This document shows positions 51,148 to 60,948 of a stretch of 64,000 nucleotides of DNA, one piece after another. Every line of letters starts with the position of its first letter. Positions within the stretch are counted from its first letter, which is position 1. The stretch comes from Neobacillus niacini NBRC 15566 (lineage in GTDB: Bacteria; Bacillota; Bacilli; Bacillales; Cytobacillaceae), in assembly GCF_001591505.1 (NCBI RefSeq), contig NZ_BCVA01000019.1, positions 31,483-95,482 of the forward strand. Reading direction: 5' to 3'. The notes beneath the pieces are model-generated. The model was not told the DNA's origin. It ran no database searches and worked only from the letters and a program-made list of their open reading frames with translations. The position numbers and the translations under genes were made by a program.

Positions 51148-52260
51148 ATGGGAAAAACTACAGATAAAATCAGAACAGAAACACCTCTAATGATGGCCGA
51201 AAAAGCTTGCCAGACATTAATGAAGACTTTCCGTGCTGAGGATTTACCTCCAGTAAATTGGTTCCATTATCACCAAGGTGTTTTCCTATATGGAATGTAT
51301 AGAGTATGGCAAGAAACAGGTAAGGAAGAGTATTTTAACTACATCCAAGCATATTTTGATCATTTAATTGATGAGGAAGGAAATGTCATCTTTGAAAGAG
51401 ATCAATTAGACTCTATCATGCCGGGAATTCTATTGTTTCCTCTATATGAAAAGACGAAGAATCCAAAATATATGATTGCGGCAAAGAAATTAAGAAGCGC
51501 CTTAAATACCATCAATAGAACCACTGAAAATGGTTTCTGGCATAAGGAAAAATACCCTTATCAAATGTGGTTAGATGGCCTCTTTATGGGTGGACCATTT
51601 ATGCTTATGTACAGCAAGCATTTTCAAGAAGAAGAATTGGTTCAGCATGTATTGCTTCAGGAAAAGCTTATGAGAAAACATATGACAGATCCGAAGACTG
51701 GTTTGCTATTCCATGCCTGGGATGAGAAAAAAGTCCAGCCATGGGCAGATCCAGAAACAGGCTGTTCACCGGATTTCTGGGGTCGTTCAGTTGGCTGGTA
51801 CGGGGCTGCACTGATTGATCTGTTAGAGGTTTTGGGTGAAAAGAAACGTGGTCAAGAAGAATGGATTCATTCCCTGCAAAGTTTCATTCCTGCTATCGTG
51901 AAATTCCAGGATGAACAGTCTGGACTTTGGTACAATGTGATCGATAAAGGAGACCGTCCAGATAACTGGTTAGAATCCTCATGTTCAGCTCTCTTCTTGT
52001 ACTTTATTGCAAAGGCTGTTAAGCATGGTATTGTTGATGACTCTTATCGTGAGGTTTGTGATCAGGCCTATGCAGGTTTATTAGAGCATATGGTTGAAAG
52101 TGATGATTCTTCTTTCACATTAAAAGGAATTGTGATCGGAACGTCTGCAGGCACATACGATTACTATGTATCACGCCCAACATCTGAAAATGACCTTCAT
52201 GGAATGGGTGCCTTTATCTTAGGCAGCATGGCGTTACATGATCTCTATAAAGAAAATTAA
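51148..52260 (+). CDS. GH105 unsaturated rhamnogalacturonyl hydrolase (YteR/YesR-like)
   Basis: The 370-residue (alpha/alpha)6 barrel enzyme has the catalytic aspartate in MWLDGLFMGGPF (about residues 145-156), as in YteR. Other family segments are NWFHYHQGVFLYGMYRVW, DFWGRSVGWYGAALIDLLE and SAGTYDYYVSRP. GH105 enzymes hydrate the unsaturated galacturonic acid left at the non-reducing end by rhamnogalacturonan or pectate lyases, releasing 5-keto-4-deoxyuronate. It has no signal peptide, so it acts on imported products. AGAAGGAG lies upstream of ATG 51148. Confidence 0.94.
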   Translation: MGKTTDKIRTETPLMMAEKACQTLMKTFRAEDLPPVNWFHYHQGVFLYGMYRVWQETGKEEYFNYIQAYFDHLIDEEGNVIFERDQLDSIMPGILLFPLYEKTKNPKYMIAAKKLRSALNTINRTTENGFWHKEKYPYQMWLDGLFMGGPFMLMYSKHFQEEELVQHVLLQEKLMRKHMTDPKTGLLFHAWDEKKVQPWADPETGCSPDFWGRSVGWYGAALIDLLEVLGEKKRGQEEWIHSLQSFIPAIVKFQDEQSGLWYNVIDKGDRPDNWLESSCSALFLYFIAKAVKHGIVDDSYREVCDQAYAGLLEHMVESDDSSFTLKGIVIGTSAGTYDYYVSRPTSENDLHGMGAFILGSMALHDLYKEN

Positions 52261-52285
52261 TAGATTTATAGAAAAGCCATAAAAT

Positions 52286-52316
52286 AAAAGCTTCCATTTA
52301 AAAAATGGGAGCTTTC
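52286..52316 (+). terminator. Hairpin after the GH105 gene
   Basis: AAAAGCTTCCATTT pairs with AAATGGGAGCTTT with a small mismatch and a short A-rich loop. The following sequence is only partly T-rich, so termination may be partial. Confidence 0.6.
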
Positions 52317-52350
52317 TACTCTTTAACCTATTACATTAAGGAGGTTTATT

Positions 52351-53475
52351 ATGATGGATGTTACTTCAATGAAGATTGATGGCTCTCAGCCAATCAAGTT
52401 ATTGCCTGCTAGGTCATGGCGGACCTACTTAGGTGGAAAACTATTAGATGAACTGCATGGAATGAGTGACCCAAAGGATAGTCGTTACCCTGAAGAATGG
52501 ATGATGTCGATTATTTCTACCAATAGAAATGCGGACCGACAACATTTAATAGATGAAGGATTGAGCAAGGTAGACCTGCCTGACAGGGACATCTCCTTGA
52601 AGGATTTAGTGGATAATAATCCTGTAGAGTTCTTAGGGAAAAAACATCTCGAAAAGTACGGTAAACAAACTGGAGTATTGGTTAAGTTGATTGATACCGC
52701 AGAGCGTTTAATTATTCAGACCCATCCAGACAGAAATCAAGCTCAAGAGCTTTTTCATTCTTTGTATGGAAAAACAGAATGCTGGCATTTTGTGGGCGGC
52801 AGAGAAATCGACGGCGAACCTCCCCATGTATATATGGGCTTTAAACCAGGTGTCACGAGAGAACAATGGAAGTTATTGTTTGAAGAACAAGATGTTCAAG
52901 GCATGCTTGCTTGTTTACATAAATACTATGTCCAGCCTGGAGATACATTCTTAATTGAAGCGGGTATTCCACATGCGATTGGTTCTGGCTGTTTATTGGT
53001 AGAAATCCAAGAGCCTTCAGATATTACCATCCGCTTGGAAAAAATATCACCTTCAGGATTAAAAATTGATGAGTTCTTAATACATCAAGGCCTGGGATTT
53101 GAAAAGATGTTTGATCTATTTAAGTACGACACTTTTACTAGAGAAGAAACGCTAGAAAACTGGCAGGTAGTTCCTGAAATGGTTACAGAATTAGAGGGCA
53201 GTAAAGAAATCGAACTCATTGGTTATAATCGGACACCATATTTCAGAATGACTCAATTGGAAGTTCAAACTGAAACTGAAGTACAGGGGGACGGAATATT
53301 TTCAGGATTATATATACTATCTGGCAAGGCCGCCGTCAAAGCAGGTGAAGAACATCTGTCTTTAAAAAAAGGTGACCAATTGTTTATTCCTGCCCAAGTT
53401 TCCAGTTTTTCTATTGTAAATAATGGTAAGGAAGCAGTTAAAGCATTAAGATTATTTGGTCCAGATGTAAATTAG
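52351..53475 (+). CDS. manA: Mannose-6-phosphate isomerase-like protein, class I
   Basis: The 374-residue type I phosphomannose isomerase-like cupin has zinc ligands in IQTHPDRNQA (Gln and His), KTECWHF (Glu) and AGIPHAIGSG (His), with LLVEIQEPSDITIRL following. It would interconvert mannose-6-phosphate and fructose-6-phosphate, or act on a related sugar phosphate. Its place inside a pectin locus hints at mannose from plant cell walls or at an altered substrate. AAGGAGG precedes ATG 52351 (second ATG at 52354). Confidence 0.87.
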   Translation: MMDVTSMKIDGSQPIKLLPARSWRTYLGGKLLDELHGMSDPKDSRYPEEWMMSIISTNRNADRQHLIDEGLSKVDLPDRDISLKDLVDNNPVEFLGKKHLEKYGKQTGVLVKLIDTAERLIIQTHPDRNQAQELFHSLYGKTECWHFVGGREIDGEPPHVYMGFKPGVTREQWKLLFEEQDVQGMLACLHKYYVQPGDTFLIEAGIPHAIGSGCLLVEIQEPSDITIRLEKISPSGLKIDEFLIHQGLGFEKMFDLFKYDTFTREETLENWQVVPEMVTELEGSKEIELIGYNRTPYFRMTQLEVQTETEVQGDGIFSGLYILSGKAAVKAGEEHLSLKKGDQLFIPAQVSSFSIVNNGKEAVKALRLFGPDVN

Positions 53476-53553
53476 ACTCTAGCGGCTAGATTTTTATCTG
53501 GCTGCTGTTTTTTTTATCCAATTGACCGATAATTTCGTATTATGATAAAATGC

Positions 53554-53567
53554 GGAAAACGGTTACA
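53554..53567. promoter_or_regulatory. cre site before the YesM/YesN-like genes
   Basis: GGAAAACGGTTACA matches 13 of 14 positions of TGWAANCGNTNWCA. It lies 51 bases before the kinase start codon. Confidence 0.6.
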
Positions 53568-53617
53568 ATAGGATAATAGAATATTGAGAATTTACTTACT
53601 AGCAGGGAGTTTCTTCT

Positions 53618-55423
53618 ATGACAGCTGTAAAGATTAAAAACTTTATTCGCAAACATTTCTTCTATTCTTTTAAATCCACCATTAATACTCTCTATTTACC
53701 TATCATGATCCTTTTTATATTGATTACAGGATGGGTTTCATCTTTGCTAGCAACTGCACAAATAGAAGAAAATGCCTATAAAAACGTAAATGATACGATT
53801 TTTCAAACGAAGAATTATTTAGATAACATGCTGGCAGATGTTTTTCAGCAGCTAGTCTCCTTATCGAATGATCCTAGAATTTTATCATTAGTAGATAAAG
53901 AAGTCTCTGAAATTAAGCCGGAATCTTACGTAGAGATAGATAATAACCTAAAGCTTATTTATTCAAGATACAATGTCATCCTCGAGTCCGTTCTTGTTAA
54001 CCATAAGCAAAATGGTTTTTTACTTTACCATACCAGTTATAATTCTAATCCATCGATAAATTATGAGGAGTATTTTACAAATTTTCATGGAAACAAAGAA
54101 GGTTTCTATTGGAGAAACATTCATGATGACCAGGAATTTAATAAAAATAATCAGGTAATGTCAATATTTCGATTGATTGAAAAGAATCAGTCATCCTCAA
54201 AAGGGATTGTTTTATTTAATTTACGTGCAGAGTTTTTTGAACAGGTATTGAATAAATCGTTAATCGGAGAGAATGGATACCTGACACTTATAAGTCCAGA
54301 TGGAATTTATGAATCTAAAACTGTAAAAAAGAAATACAAGTTGGATAACCCAACTCTTCACTCGCTGCAAAATCTTAAAGACGAAGCAGGGGAGTTCTCT
54401 TACGAAAATACCGCTGGGGAAGATATGATTGTCATATACGATACATTAAGTTCAAATAAGTGGAAAATAGCAGCTGTAATTCCACAAGATGAAATCTTAA
54501 ATAAGGTAAATTACATCAAAGATTTCACCATTCTATTGGTCGTGTTGATGATCCTATGTGCGATTATAATTACAAACATAGTAGGGAAATATATTTCGGA
54601 TCCATTTAAAAAGATGGCCAAACAAATGGGAATGATTAATAAAAAAAATCTGGACTTTGATGTTGAAATGTCGGGTCCTGAAGAAATGAAAATCCTGCAT
54701 ACGGGCTTTAAAGAATTAATTATTCGAATTCATACACTAATGGATCAAATTCGATTAGAACAAGAAGAGAAACGACAATTGGAATTTGCGGTCATGCATG
54801 CTCAGATAAATCCTCACTTTCTTTATAATACGATGTATTCAATTAAAGGATTATGTGATATGGGTCTGAATAAAGACGCTAGTCAAATGATTAGTGCCCT
54901 CGCCAGCTTTTTTCGAATCGGAATTAGTAAAGGAAGGGAAATCATTTCCATCCATGAAGAAATGGAGCATATTCAGCATTATTTGTTTATTCAAGAAATG
55001 CGCTATGGTGATGATTTTTCCTATGAAATTGAAATTGACAAAGAAATTCTTTCCTATAATATTATTAAACTTTCATTGCAGCCTCTGATTGAAAATGCCA
55101 TCTACCATGGGGTAAAGCAAAAACGCGGCCAGGGTAAAATAACGATTCGGGGATATCAAGTTGGAGATACCATCCATTTAGAGGTTCGTGATAATGGAAA
55201 TGGAATTCAACCACAAAGATTAAAGGATATCTTGCTGGAAATACAAGCAGCGTATCAGGATAAAAAGAAGTATCTTGGTATTGGTCTGCAAAGTGTAAAT
55301 GAACGAATTAAAATTCACTTCGGAAACGAATACGGTTTAACGATTGCAAGTGAACCTGGTAATGGGACAGTCGTTAGCATTACGATTCCCAAAACAAAAG
55401 GGGAGATTAATGAGCATGCATAA
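53618..55423 (+). CDS. YesM-like sensor histidine kinase
   Basis: The protein has 601 residues. One membrane helix near 25-48 and a second near 303-325 enclose an extracytoplasmic Cache-like sensor. A HAMP domain follows (about 326-380), then the His_kinase domain with the phosphate-accepting His400 in HAQINPHFLYNTMYSIKG. The HATPase domain has PLIENAIYHGVKQ, DNGNGIQ and GIGLQSVNERI. This is the LytS/YesM class. It overlaps the response regulator gene by 14 bases. Partner systems in B. subtilis control rhamnogalacturonan genes, which fits this locus. Confidence 0.93.
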   Translation: MTAVKIKNFIRKHFFYSFKSTINTLYLPIMILFILITGWVSSLLATAQIEENAYKNVNDTIFQTKNYLDNMLADVFQQLVSLSNDPRILSLVDKEVSEIKPESYVEIDNNLKLIYSRYNVILESVLVNHKQNGFLLYHTSYNSNPSINYEEYFTNFHGNKEGFYWRNIHDDQEFNKNNQVMSIFRLIEKNQSSSKGIVLFNLRAEFFEQVLNKSLIGENGYLTLISPDGIYESKTVKKKYKLDNPTLHSLQNLKDEAGEFSYENTAGEDMIVIYDTLSSNKWKIAAVIPQDEILNKVNYIKDFTILLVVLMILCAIIITNIVGKYISDPFKKMAKQMGMINKKNLDFDVEMSGPEEMKILHTGFKELIIRIHTLMDQIRLEQEEKRQLEFAVMHAQINPHFLYNTMYSIKGLCDMGLNKDASQMISALASFFRIGISKGREIISIHEEMEHIQHYLFIQEMRYGDDFSYEIEIDKEILSYNIIKLSLQPLIENAIYHGVKQKRGQGKITIRGYQVGDTIHLEVRDNGNGIQPQRLKDILLEIQAAYQDKKKYLGIGLQSVNERIKIHFGNEYGLTIASEPGNGTVVSITIPKTKGEINEHA

Positions 55424-56978
55424 AGTAATAGTTGTAGAAGATGATAGAATTATTCGTCGGGGCATATGCCAGGCAATCCCATGGGGAGAGCATGGATTCG
55501 TTGTAGCGGGAGAAGCAGGAGACGGTGAGGTGGCACTAACGTTAATTGAAAAGGAACAACCGCAAGTCGTCGTTTCCGATATAAATATGCCTTTTATGAG
55601 TGGTTTAGAAATGGCGAAACGGATTAAAGAAAAGAGCCCTGAGACAAGAATTATTTTTCTGACGGGGTATGAAGATTTCAAATATGCTCAAGAAGCAGTT
55701 AAGTTGAAGGCGTTTGACTATCTGTTAAAGCCTGTGGATTCGGCATACTTGCTAAAAAAAGCCAAGGAAGCAGCAGCTGATTGGGAAAAAGAATCAGTGA
55801 AAGAAAAAAGAATCATAGAGTCCATGCCTTTACTGCAGCAGAAGTTTTTTCAAAAGTTGATTCGAGAGGGAGATTACCGGGTTGATATTGAAAACGAGCT
55901 GCTAGGGCTAGATGTTCAAATCGAGGGTCCATTCTATGCCGTTATTCTTGTTAAGAATACAATTGAACTCGATCTTGAGGGACATTGTTTTAAAGAAAAG
56001 ATTACGAGTTTTACTTCTTCCTATTTTAATGAATTAAATTGTTTGGTGATGAATGCGGATGTAGGTGAATATGCAATCCTTTTATCCTTAGAAAACGACC
56101 ATGATTTAAGGAAAGGAGAATTAGCCCAAGCTTTGTTTAATTATCTAAAAAAAGAACTAGATCAGTCTATTACCATTACACATGGACGAGCATATCCTAA
56201 TCTATTTGAAGTCGGTAAATCTTTTTTAGAAGCCAGGGTAGCTATGGATATGAGGCATATTATGGGTACGGGCAGAGTAATTTCTTTGGATGAAACCGTT
56301 TCTAAGTGTGATAAAAAAGAAAATCTTATCCATGATTTAGAGATGAAATTAGAAAATCATATCAAGGCTGGTTTACCAGAAAAGGCTAAAGAAACACTGA
56401 TAGATTTAAGTACCGCGATAGTGGATAGAAAAAGTGTTGCTTTATCGGATTTAAAAGTTCTAGCTTTCAAATTTAGCACCATGTTATTTTTTGAAATCGA
56501 AAAATGGAAAAAAGAAGATACAACAAATAGCTTTAATTCATCCGATGTATATAAGGATATCATGGAGTTATCAGCTCTGACAGAAATGACAGATATTCTA
56601 AATAGTCTAATTCAACAATGGTCTACGGCCATGTTTAAAAAGAAGGAAAAAAATTATTATAGTCATGTTGACCAGGCAATCAAGTATATGCAGGGGAATT
56701 TTCATGACAGCAGTTTAACGCTGCAAAAGGTGGCCGAGTTAATTCATGTCAGTACCCCCTATTTAAGTAATCTTTTTAAAATGGAGAAAGGGTTTAATTT
56801 TGGGGATTACTTGTTAGAGTTACGAATGAAAAAAGCAATGGAACTATTAGGAGAGGGTAATATTAAAACCTACGAAGTTTGTGAACAAGTAGGTTATAGT
56901 AACCCACAATATTTTGGAATCTGTTTTAAGAAATATACAGGTGTTACACCAGCAGAATTTAAGAAAAAATTTATATAA
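55410..56978 (+). CDS. YesN-like response regulator
   Basis: The 522-residue protein has a receiver domain (about 1-120; phosphorylated Asp57 in VVVSDINMPFMSG, with Lys108 region YLLKPVDSAY). A long middle region (about 125-410) follows, and a C-terminal AraC-type DNA-binding domain (about 420-520; VAELIHVSTPYLSNLFKMEKG and CEQVGYSNPQYFGICFKK). It should be phosphorylated by the kinase overlapping it and activate nearby transporter and hydrolase genes. The start is ATG 55410 after GGGGAG; the longer in-frame stretch upstream lies within the kinase gene. Confidence 0.93.
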   Translation: MSMHKVIVVEDDRIIRRGICQAIPWGEHGFVVAGEAGDGEVALTLIEKEQPQVVVSDINMPFMSGLEMAKRIKEKSPETRIIFLTGYEDFKYAQEAVKLKAFDYLLKPVDSAYLLKKAKEAAADWEKESVKEKRIIESMPLLQQKFFQKLIREGDYRVDIENELLGLDVQIEGPFYAVILVKNTIELDLEGHCFKEKITSFTSSYFNELNCLVMNADVGEYAILLSLENDHDLRKGELAQALFNYLKKELDQSITITHGRAYPNLFEVGKSFLEARVAMDMRHIMGTGRVISLDETVSKCDKKENLIHDLEMKLENHIKAGLPEKAKETLIDLSTAIVDRKSVALSDLKVLAFKFSTMLFFEIEKWKKEDTTNSFNSSDVYKDIMELSALTEMTDILNSLIQQWSTAMFKKKEKNYYSHVDQAIKYMQGNFHDSSLTLQKVAELIHVSTPYLSNLFKMEKGFNFGDYLLELRMKKAMELLGEGNIKTYEVCEQVGYSNPQYFGICFKKYTGVTPAEFKKKFI

Positions 56979-56985
56979 ATGGCGC

Positions 56986-57023
56986 AAAAAAATCCGTGTG
57001 GAAAATCCCATTCGGATTTTTTC
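56986..57023 (+). terminator. Terminator after the response regulator gene
   Basis: AAAAAATCCG and CGGATTTTTT form a 10-bp stem with a loop of about 15 bases and end in a T run. Confidence 0.88.
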
Positions 57024-57081
57024 AACATTATCAAATTTTTAAGAAAATTGTTTAAGATTTTAAGGACTTTGTCGAGATGAA

Positions 57082-57110
57082 TTGTAACCCCTTTCATTGA
57101 TTAATATAAT
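57082..57110 (+). promoter_or_regulatory. SigA-type promoter of the uronate operon
   Basis: TTGTAA (57082-57087) is followed by 17 bases and TATAAT (57105-57110). A 17-bp palindrome (57097-57113) covers the -10 box. Confidence 0.65.
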
Positions 57111-57113
57111 CAA
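57097..57113. promoter_or_regulatory. Palindromic operator over the -10 box
   Basis: TTGATTA and TAATCAA are perfect 7-bp arms around ATA, overlapping the TATAAT box of the uronate operon. A bound repressor would block transcription. The protein is not identified; no GntR/LacI gene is in the window. Confidence 0.5.
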
Positions 57114-57152
57114 CCTGTAAGTTAATGAACGGTATATGACTGGAGGATGGAT

Positions 57153-58010
57153 ATGGCTGCAAATATAGGAATCCGGGCACATGATATTGAAGACCCATCA
57201 ATCGAGAATGTAGTTACTATAATAGCAAATAAAGGACTCAGCTCTGTTCAGTTAGCACTAGGTAAATCCCTAAAGGATATCAATTCTGAATTAGGAAGTT
57301 TAAGTCCCGGTTTTGCTCAAACGATACGACGTTTATTTGACAAGAAGGGTATACAAATTGCTGTTTTAGGCTGCTATTTCAACATGATTCATCCTGACCA
57401 CACAGAAAGAAGAAAAGGAATAGAGCGATTCAAGGAACACCTTCGGTTTGCAAGAGATTTTGGCTGTAGTATTGTCGGAACAGAGACAGGAAACGTGCAG
57501 GCTGAAATCGTTTATACAGAAGAGAACTTTACAGAACAGCCGTTTCTGAAGGTAGTCGAGAGTGTCAAGGAGCTCGTAGAAGAAGCAGAAAAATTTGGAG
57601 TAATAGTAGGTATCGAAGGAGGAATCAATCATCCAATTCATTCACCTGAGCGGATGAAGAGATTACTAGATACTGTTCCATCTAATAATCTTCAGGTGAT
57701 ATATGACCCTGCCAACTTCATATCCATTGATAATTTTCTTAATCAAGAAAAAGTTATCCAAGAAGCATTTGAGTTGTTTGGAGACAGAATGGTGATTTTA
57801 CATGCGAAGGATTTTGTCATTGAAGATGAACAGGTCAAAATCGTTCCGGTAGGTCAAGGATTGTTAAATTATAATTTTCTATTTAACTTATTAAAAAAGA
57901 AAAAACCATTTATCAATATTTTAATGGAAAGCACACAGGAACCATACATAGATGGAAGTGTTGATTTCTTAATCGAAAAATACGGAAGTGCAAAGTTAGA
58001 AATAAAATAA
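57153..58010 (+). CDS. Sugar phosphate isomerase/epimerase (TIM barrel)
   Basis: The 285-residue protein of the xylose isomerase-like TIM-barrel family (IolE/IolI type) has metal-site regions GTETGN (about 107-112), VGIEGG (about 152-157), YDPANF (about 184-189) and HAKDF (about 211-215). It is first in an operon with uxaC, uxaB and uxaA, so it may epimerise or isomerise a uronate-derived intermediate or another sugar of the pectin backbone; the substrate cannot be named. I choose ATG 57153, six bases after GGAGG; ATG 57147 overlaps it. Confidence 0.85.
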   Translation: MAANIGIRAHDIEDPSIENVVTIIANKGLSSVQLALGKSLKDINSELGSLSPGFAQTIRRLFDKKGIQIAVLGCYFNMIHPDHTERRKGIERFKEHLRFARDFGCSIVGTETGNVQAEIVYTEENFTEQPFLKVVESVKELVEEAEKFGVIVGIEGGINHPIHSPERMKRLLDTVPSNNLQVIYDPANFISIDNFLNQEKVIQEAFELFGDRMVILHAKDFVIEDEQVKIVPVGQGLLNYNFLFNLLKKKKPFINILMESTQEPYIDGSVDFLIEKYGSAKLEIK

Positions 58011-58035
58011 AAAACATAGAAAGCCGGGTGCCGCG

Positions 58036-59436
58036 ATGCAAAGCTTCATGGATGATAATTTCTTACTAAACAATGAAACATCGGTTATTTTGTATCATGA
58101 ATATGCAAAGGATATGCCAATCATTGACTACCATTGCCATTTAAGTCCGAAGGAAATATATGAAAATAAGAAGTTCAAAAACATTACCGATATCTGGTTA
58201 TCTGGAGACCACTACAAGTGGCGGTTAATGCGCAGTAATGGAATTGATGAAGAGTTCATTACCGGCAGTGCCAGTGATTATGATAAGTTTCTAGCTTGGG
58301 CAAAAACGGTTCCAATGACAATTGGAAATCCATTGTTTAATTGGACCCATTTAGAATTACAACGATACTTTGGAATTGACCAGTTGTTGAATGAGGATAG
58401 TGCACCGGCTGTTTGGGAGAAAGTGAATGCTTTACTCAATAGTGAAGGCTACGGTGCTAGGGATTTTATCAAAAAATCGAATGTACAAGTGGTGTGTACC
58501 ACTGATGACCCTATTGATAGCCTTGAATTTCATCAACTTTTAAAAGAAGAGTCCGATTTTGATGTAAAGATACTGCCAAGTTTTCGCCCGGATAAAGGAC
58601 TTGAAATTAATCGCGATGGCTATCTAGAGTGGGTGAATAAGCTCCAAGAAGTTTCTGGCAGCTCGTTTGATACGTATGAAGGTTTTTTACAAGCACTTGA
58701 ATCAAGAGTTCGGTTTTTCCATTCCGTTGGCGGAAGAGTTTCGGACCATGCGATTGATGTCATGATGTATGCTGATACAACAAAAGAAGAAGCGGCACGG
58801 ATTTTTAAAGACGCCTTAGAGGGTAAGAAAATTTCAATTGAAGATGAAAAGAAATATAAAAGCTACACGTTAACTTTCCTCGGAAAACTATATTCCGAAC
58901 TAGGCTGGGCCATGCAGTTCCATATTAATGCTTTAAGAAATAATAATTCAAGAATGTTTAACCAATTAGGACCAGACACAGGCTATGATTCTATTAATGA
59001 TGAAGAGATAGCGAAGCCATTGGCGAAATTATTAAATGCGATGGAGCAGGACAATGCCCTTCCTAAAACGATTATTTATTCGTTAAATCCTAATGATAAT
59101 ACGGTTATTGCAGCAATGATTGGTAATTTTCAAGGCGGCGGCATTCCGGGGAAAATACAATTTGGAACCGCATGGTGGTTCAATGATAATAAATCAGGGA
59201 TGCTGGACCAAATGCAGGCATTAGCCAATGTGGGATTATTTAGCCGTTTTATTGGAATGCTGACAGATTCCAGAAGCTTCCTTTCCTACACAAGACATGA
59301 ATATTTTAGAAGATTAGTCTGCTATCTCATCGGTGAATGGGTAGAAAATGGCGAAGTTCCGAATGATACCGAATTCTTAGGCAAGATTGTCCAAGGAATT
59401 TCTTATGATAATGCAAAAGAGTATTTTCAATTTTAA
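58036..59436 (+). CDS. uxaC: Uronate isomerase UxaC
   Basis: The 466-residue amidohydrolase-type isomerase converts D-galacturonate to D-tagaturonate and D-glucuronate to D-fructuronate. Metal and substrate residues are in IIDYHCHLSPKEI (about residues 29-41), TTDDPID (about 156-162), GRVSDHAIDV (about 236-245) and LTDSRSFLSYTRHEYFRR (about 411-428). Its length matches the family. It is the first committed step of galacturonate use here, ahead of uxaB and uxaA. Confidence 0.96.
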   Translation: MQSFMDDNFLLNNETSVILYHEYAKDMPIIDYHCHLSPKEIYENKKFKNITDIWLSGDHYKWRLMRSNGIDEEFITGSASDYDKFLAWAKTVPMTIGNPLFNWTHLELQRYFGIDQLLNEDSAPAVWEKVNALLNSEGYGARDFIKKSNVQVVCTTDDPIDSLEFHQLLKEESDFDVKILPSFRPDKGLEINRDGYLEWVNKLQEVSGSSFDTYEGFLQALESRVRFFHSVGGRVSDHAIDVMMYADTTKEEAARIFKDALEGKKISIEDEKKYKSYTLTFLGKLYSELGWAMQFHINALRNNNSRMFNQLGPDTGYDSINDEEIAKPLAKLLNAMEQDNALPKTIIYSLNPNDNTVIAAMIGNFQGGGIPGKIQFGTAWWFNDNKSGMLDQMQALANVGLFSRFIGMLTDSRSFLSYTRHEYFRRLVCYLIGEWVENGEVPNDTEFLGKIVQGISYDNAKEYFQF

Positions 59437-59463
59437 ATGCCCCAATTATAAGGAGGAGCATTC

Positions 59464-60933
59464 ATGGAAGTTTTAACTAATAACTTAGTAAAGCAACGCC
59501 AAAAATACCCTGAGAAAATATTGCAATTTGGTGAGGGGAATTTTTTACGAGGTTTTGTTGACTGGCAAATTGATGTCATGAATAAGAAGGGGATCTTTAA
59601 CGGCAGTGTTGTCGTTGTCCAACCACGTGGGCAAGAGAAAATTGAGAAATTAAATGCACAGGATGGACTGTATACACTCTACTTACAGGGGATGAAAAAT
59701 GGTGCAGCGGTTCAGGAGAATTCTATTATTACCAGTATTAGTAGAGGCATAAATCTTTTTAACGAATATGATCAGTATCTTCAATTAGCAGCGAATAAGG
59801 AGTTAAGGTTTATTTTTTCAAATACCACAGAAGCGGGAATAGTCTTTGATGAAAATGATTGTTTAGAAGATCGCCCACAAAGAAGTTTTCCTGGAAAATT
59901 AACCGCCTTTTTATATGAGCGCTACAATGCTTTTCAAGGTGATAAGGACAAGGGGTTGATTATTATCCCATGTGAACTAATTGAGCGAAATGGTGAAAGG
60001 TTAAAAGAAATCGTCCTAAAATATGCAGACCTTTGGTTTCTTGGAGATGATTTTGCTCTATGGATACATGAGAGTAATATATTCTGTAATAGTCTTGTTG
60101 ATCGAATTGTTCCTGGCTTCCCAAGGGATAGTATTGAGGAAATAACAGAAGAGCTTGGATATCAAGATAATCTACTAGTGGTGGGTGAACAATATCATTT
60201 ATGGGTAATCGAAGGTCCGCAATCGATTGCGGAAGAGTTTCCAGCACATTTGGCGGGACTAAATACTTTGGTGGTTGATGACTTGACACCCTATCGGACA
60301 ATAAAGGTGCGTATATTAAACGGTGCGCATACGGCGATAACACCAGTTTCCTACTTATATGGTATCAATACTGTTTCTGAAGCGATTGAGGATTTAGTGA
60401 CTGGACAATTTGTCAAAGAGCTTATTTATGAGGAAATTATCCCGACGCTGAATCTTCCAATTGAAGAATTGCATGCATTTGCAGAGGCTGTGTTAGACCG
60501 TTTTAGGAACCCATTTATGCAGCATTTTCTATTAAGCATTTCACTTAATTCGATGTCTAAATTTAAAACAAGAGATTTGCCTTCCTTATTGGACTATTAC
60601 AATCGGAAGCGTCAATTACCCAAAAAACTTGTTTTCTCTCTAGCAGCTCTTATTTCTTTTTATAAAGGAACAAGAGGGGAAGAAGAGATTCCTTTAGCAG
60701 ATGATCAGGATGTACTTGATTTATTCAACTTACAATGGAGTCAATACAATGGGACAATCGACAGCATTAAGGACATTGTAACGAATGTATTAAGATACGA
60801 GAAGGTTTGGGAGATGGATTTAAACCAAGTTCCTGGACTAACCGCTGCTATAACGAAGGATCTCTTCGATATTGAAACAATGGGAATGAAAAAGGCCCTT
60901 GAATCCGTATTAGGACAGAAAGCAGCCAACTAG
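59464..60933 (+). CDS. uxaB: Altronate oxidoreductase (tagaturonate reductase) UxaB
   Basis: The 489-residue NAD-dependent long-chain mannitol dehydrogenase-type enzyme reduces D-tagaturonate to D-altronate. Hallmarks are [18 protein letters not shown] (cofactor fold, about 20-37), [11 protein letters not shown] and the active-site segment [18 protein letters not shown] (about 282-299, containing the catalytic Lys and Asn-His). It begins 28 bases after uxaC with AGGAGG, in the usual order for the pathway. Confidence 0.95.
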   Translation: MEVLTNNLVKQRQKYPEKILQFGEGNFLRGFVDWQIDVMNKKGIFNGSVVVVQPRGQEKIEKLNAQDGLYTLYLQGMKNGAAVQENSIITSISRGINLFNEYDQYLQLAANKELRFIFSNTTEAGIVFDENDCLEDRPQRSFPGKLTAFLYERYNAFQGDKDKGLIIIPCELIERNGERLKEIVLKYADLWFLGDDFALWIHESNIFCNSLVDRIVPGFPRDSIEEITEELGYQDNLLVVGEQYHLWVIEGPQSIAEEFPAHLAGLNTLVVDDLTPYRTIKVRILNGAHTAITPVSYLYGINTVSEAIEDLVTGQFVKELIYEEIIPTLNLPIEELHAFAEAVLDRFRNPFMQHFLLSISLNSMSKFKTRDLPSLLDYYNRKRQLPKKLVFSLAALISFYKGTRGEEEIPLADDQDVLDLFNLQWSQYNGTIDSIKDIVTNVLRYEKVWEMDLNQVPGLTAAITKDLFDIETMGMKKALESVLGQKAAN

Positions 60934-60948
60934 CGGGAGGGAAATCTA

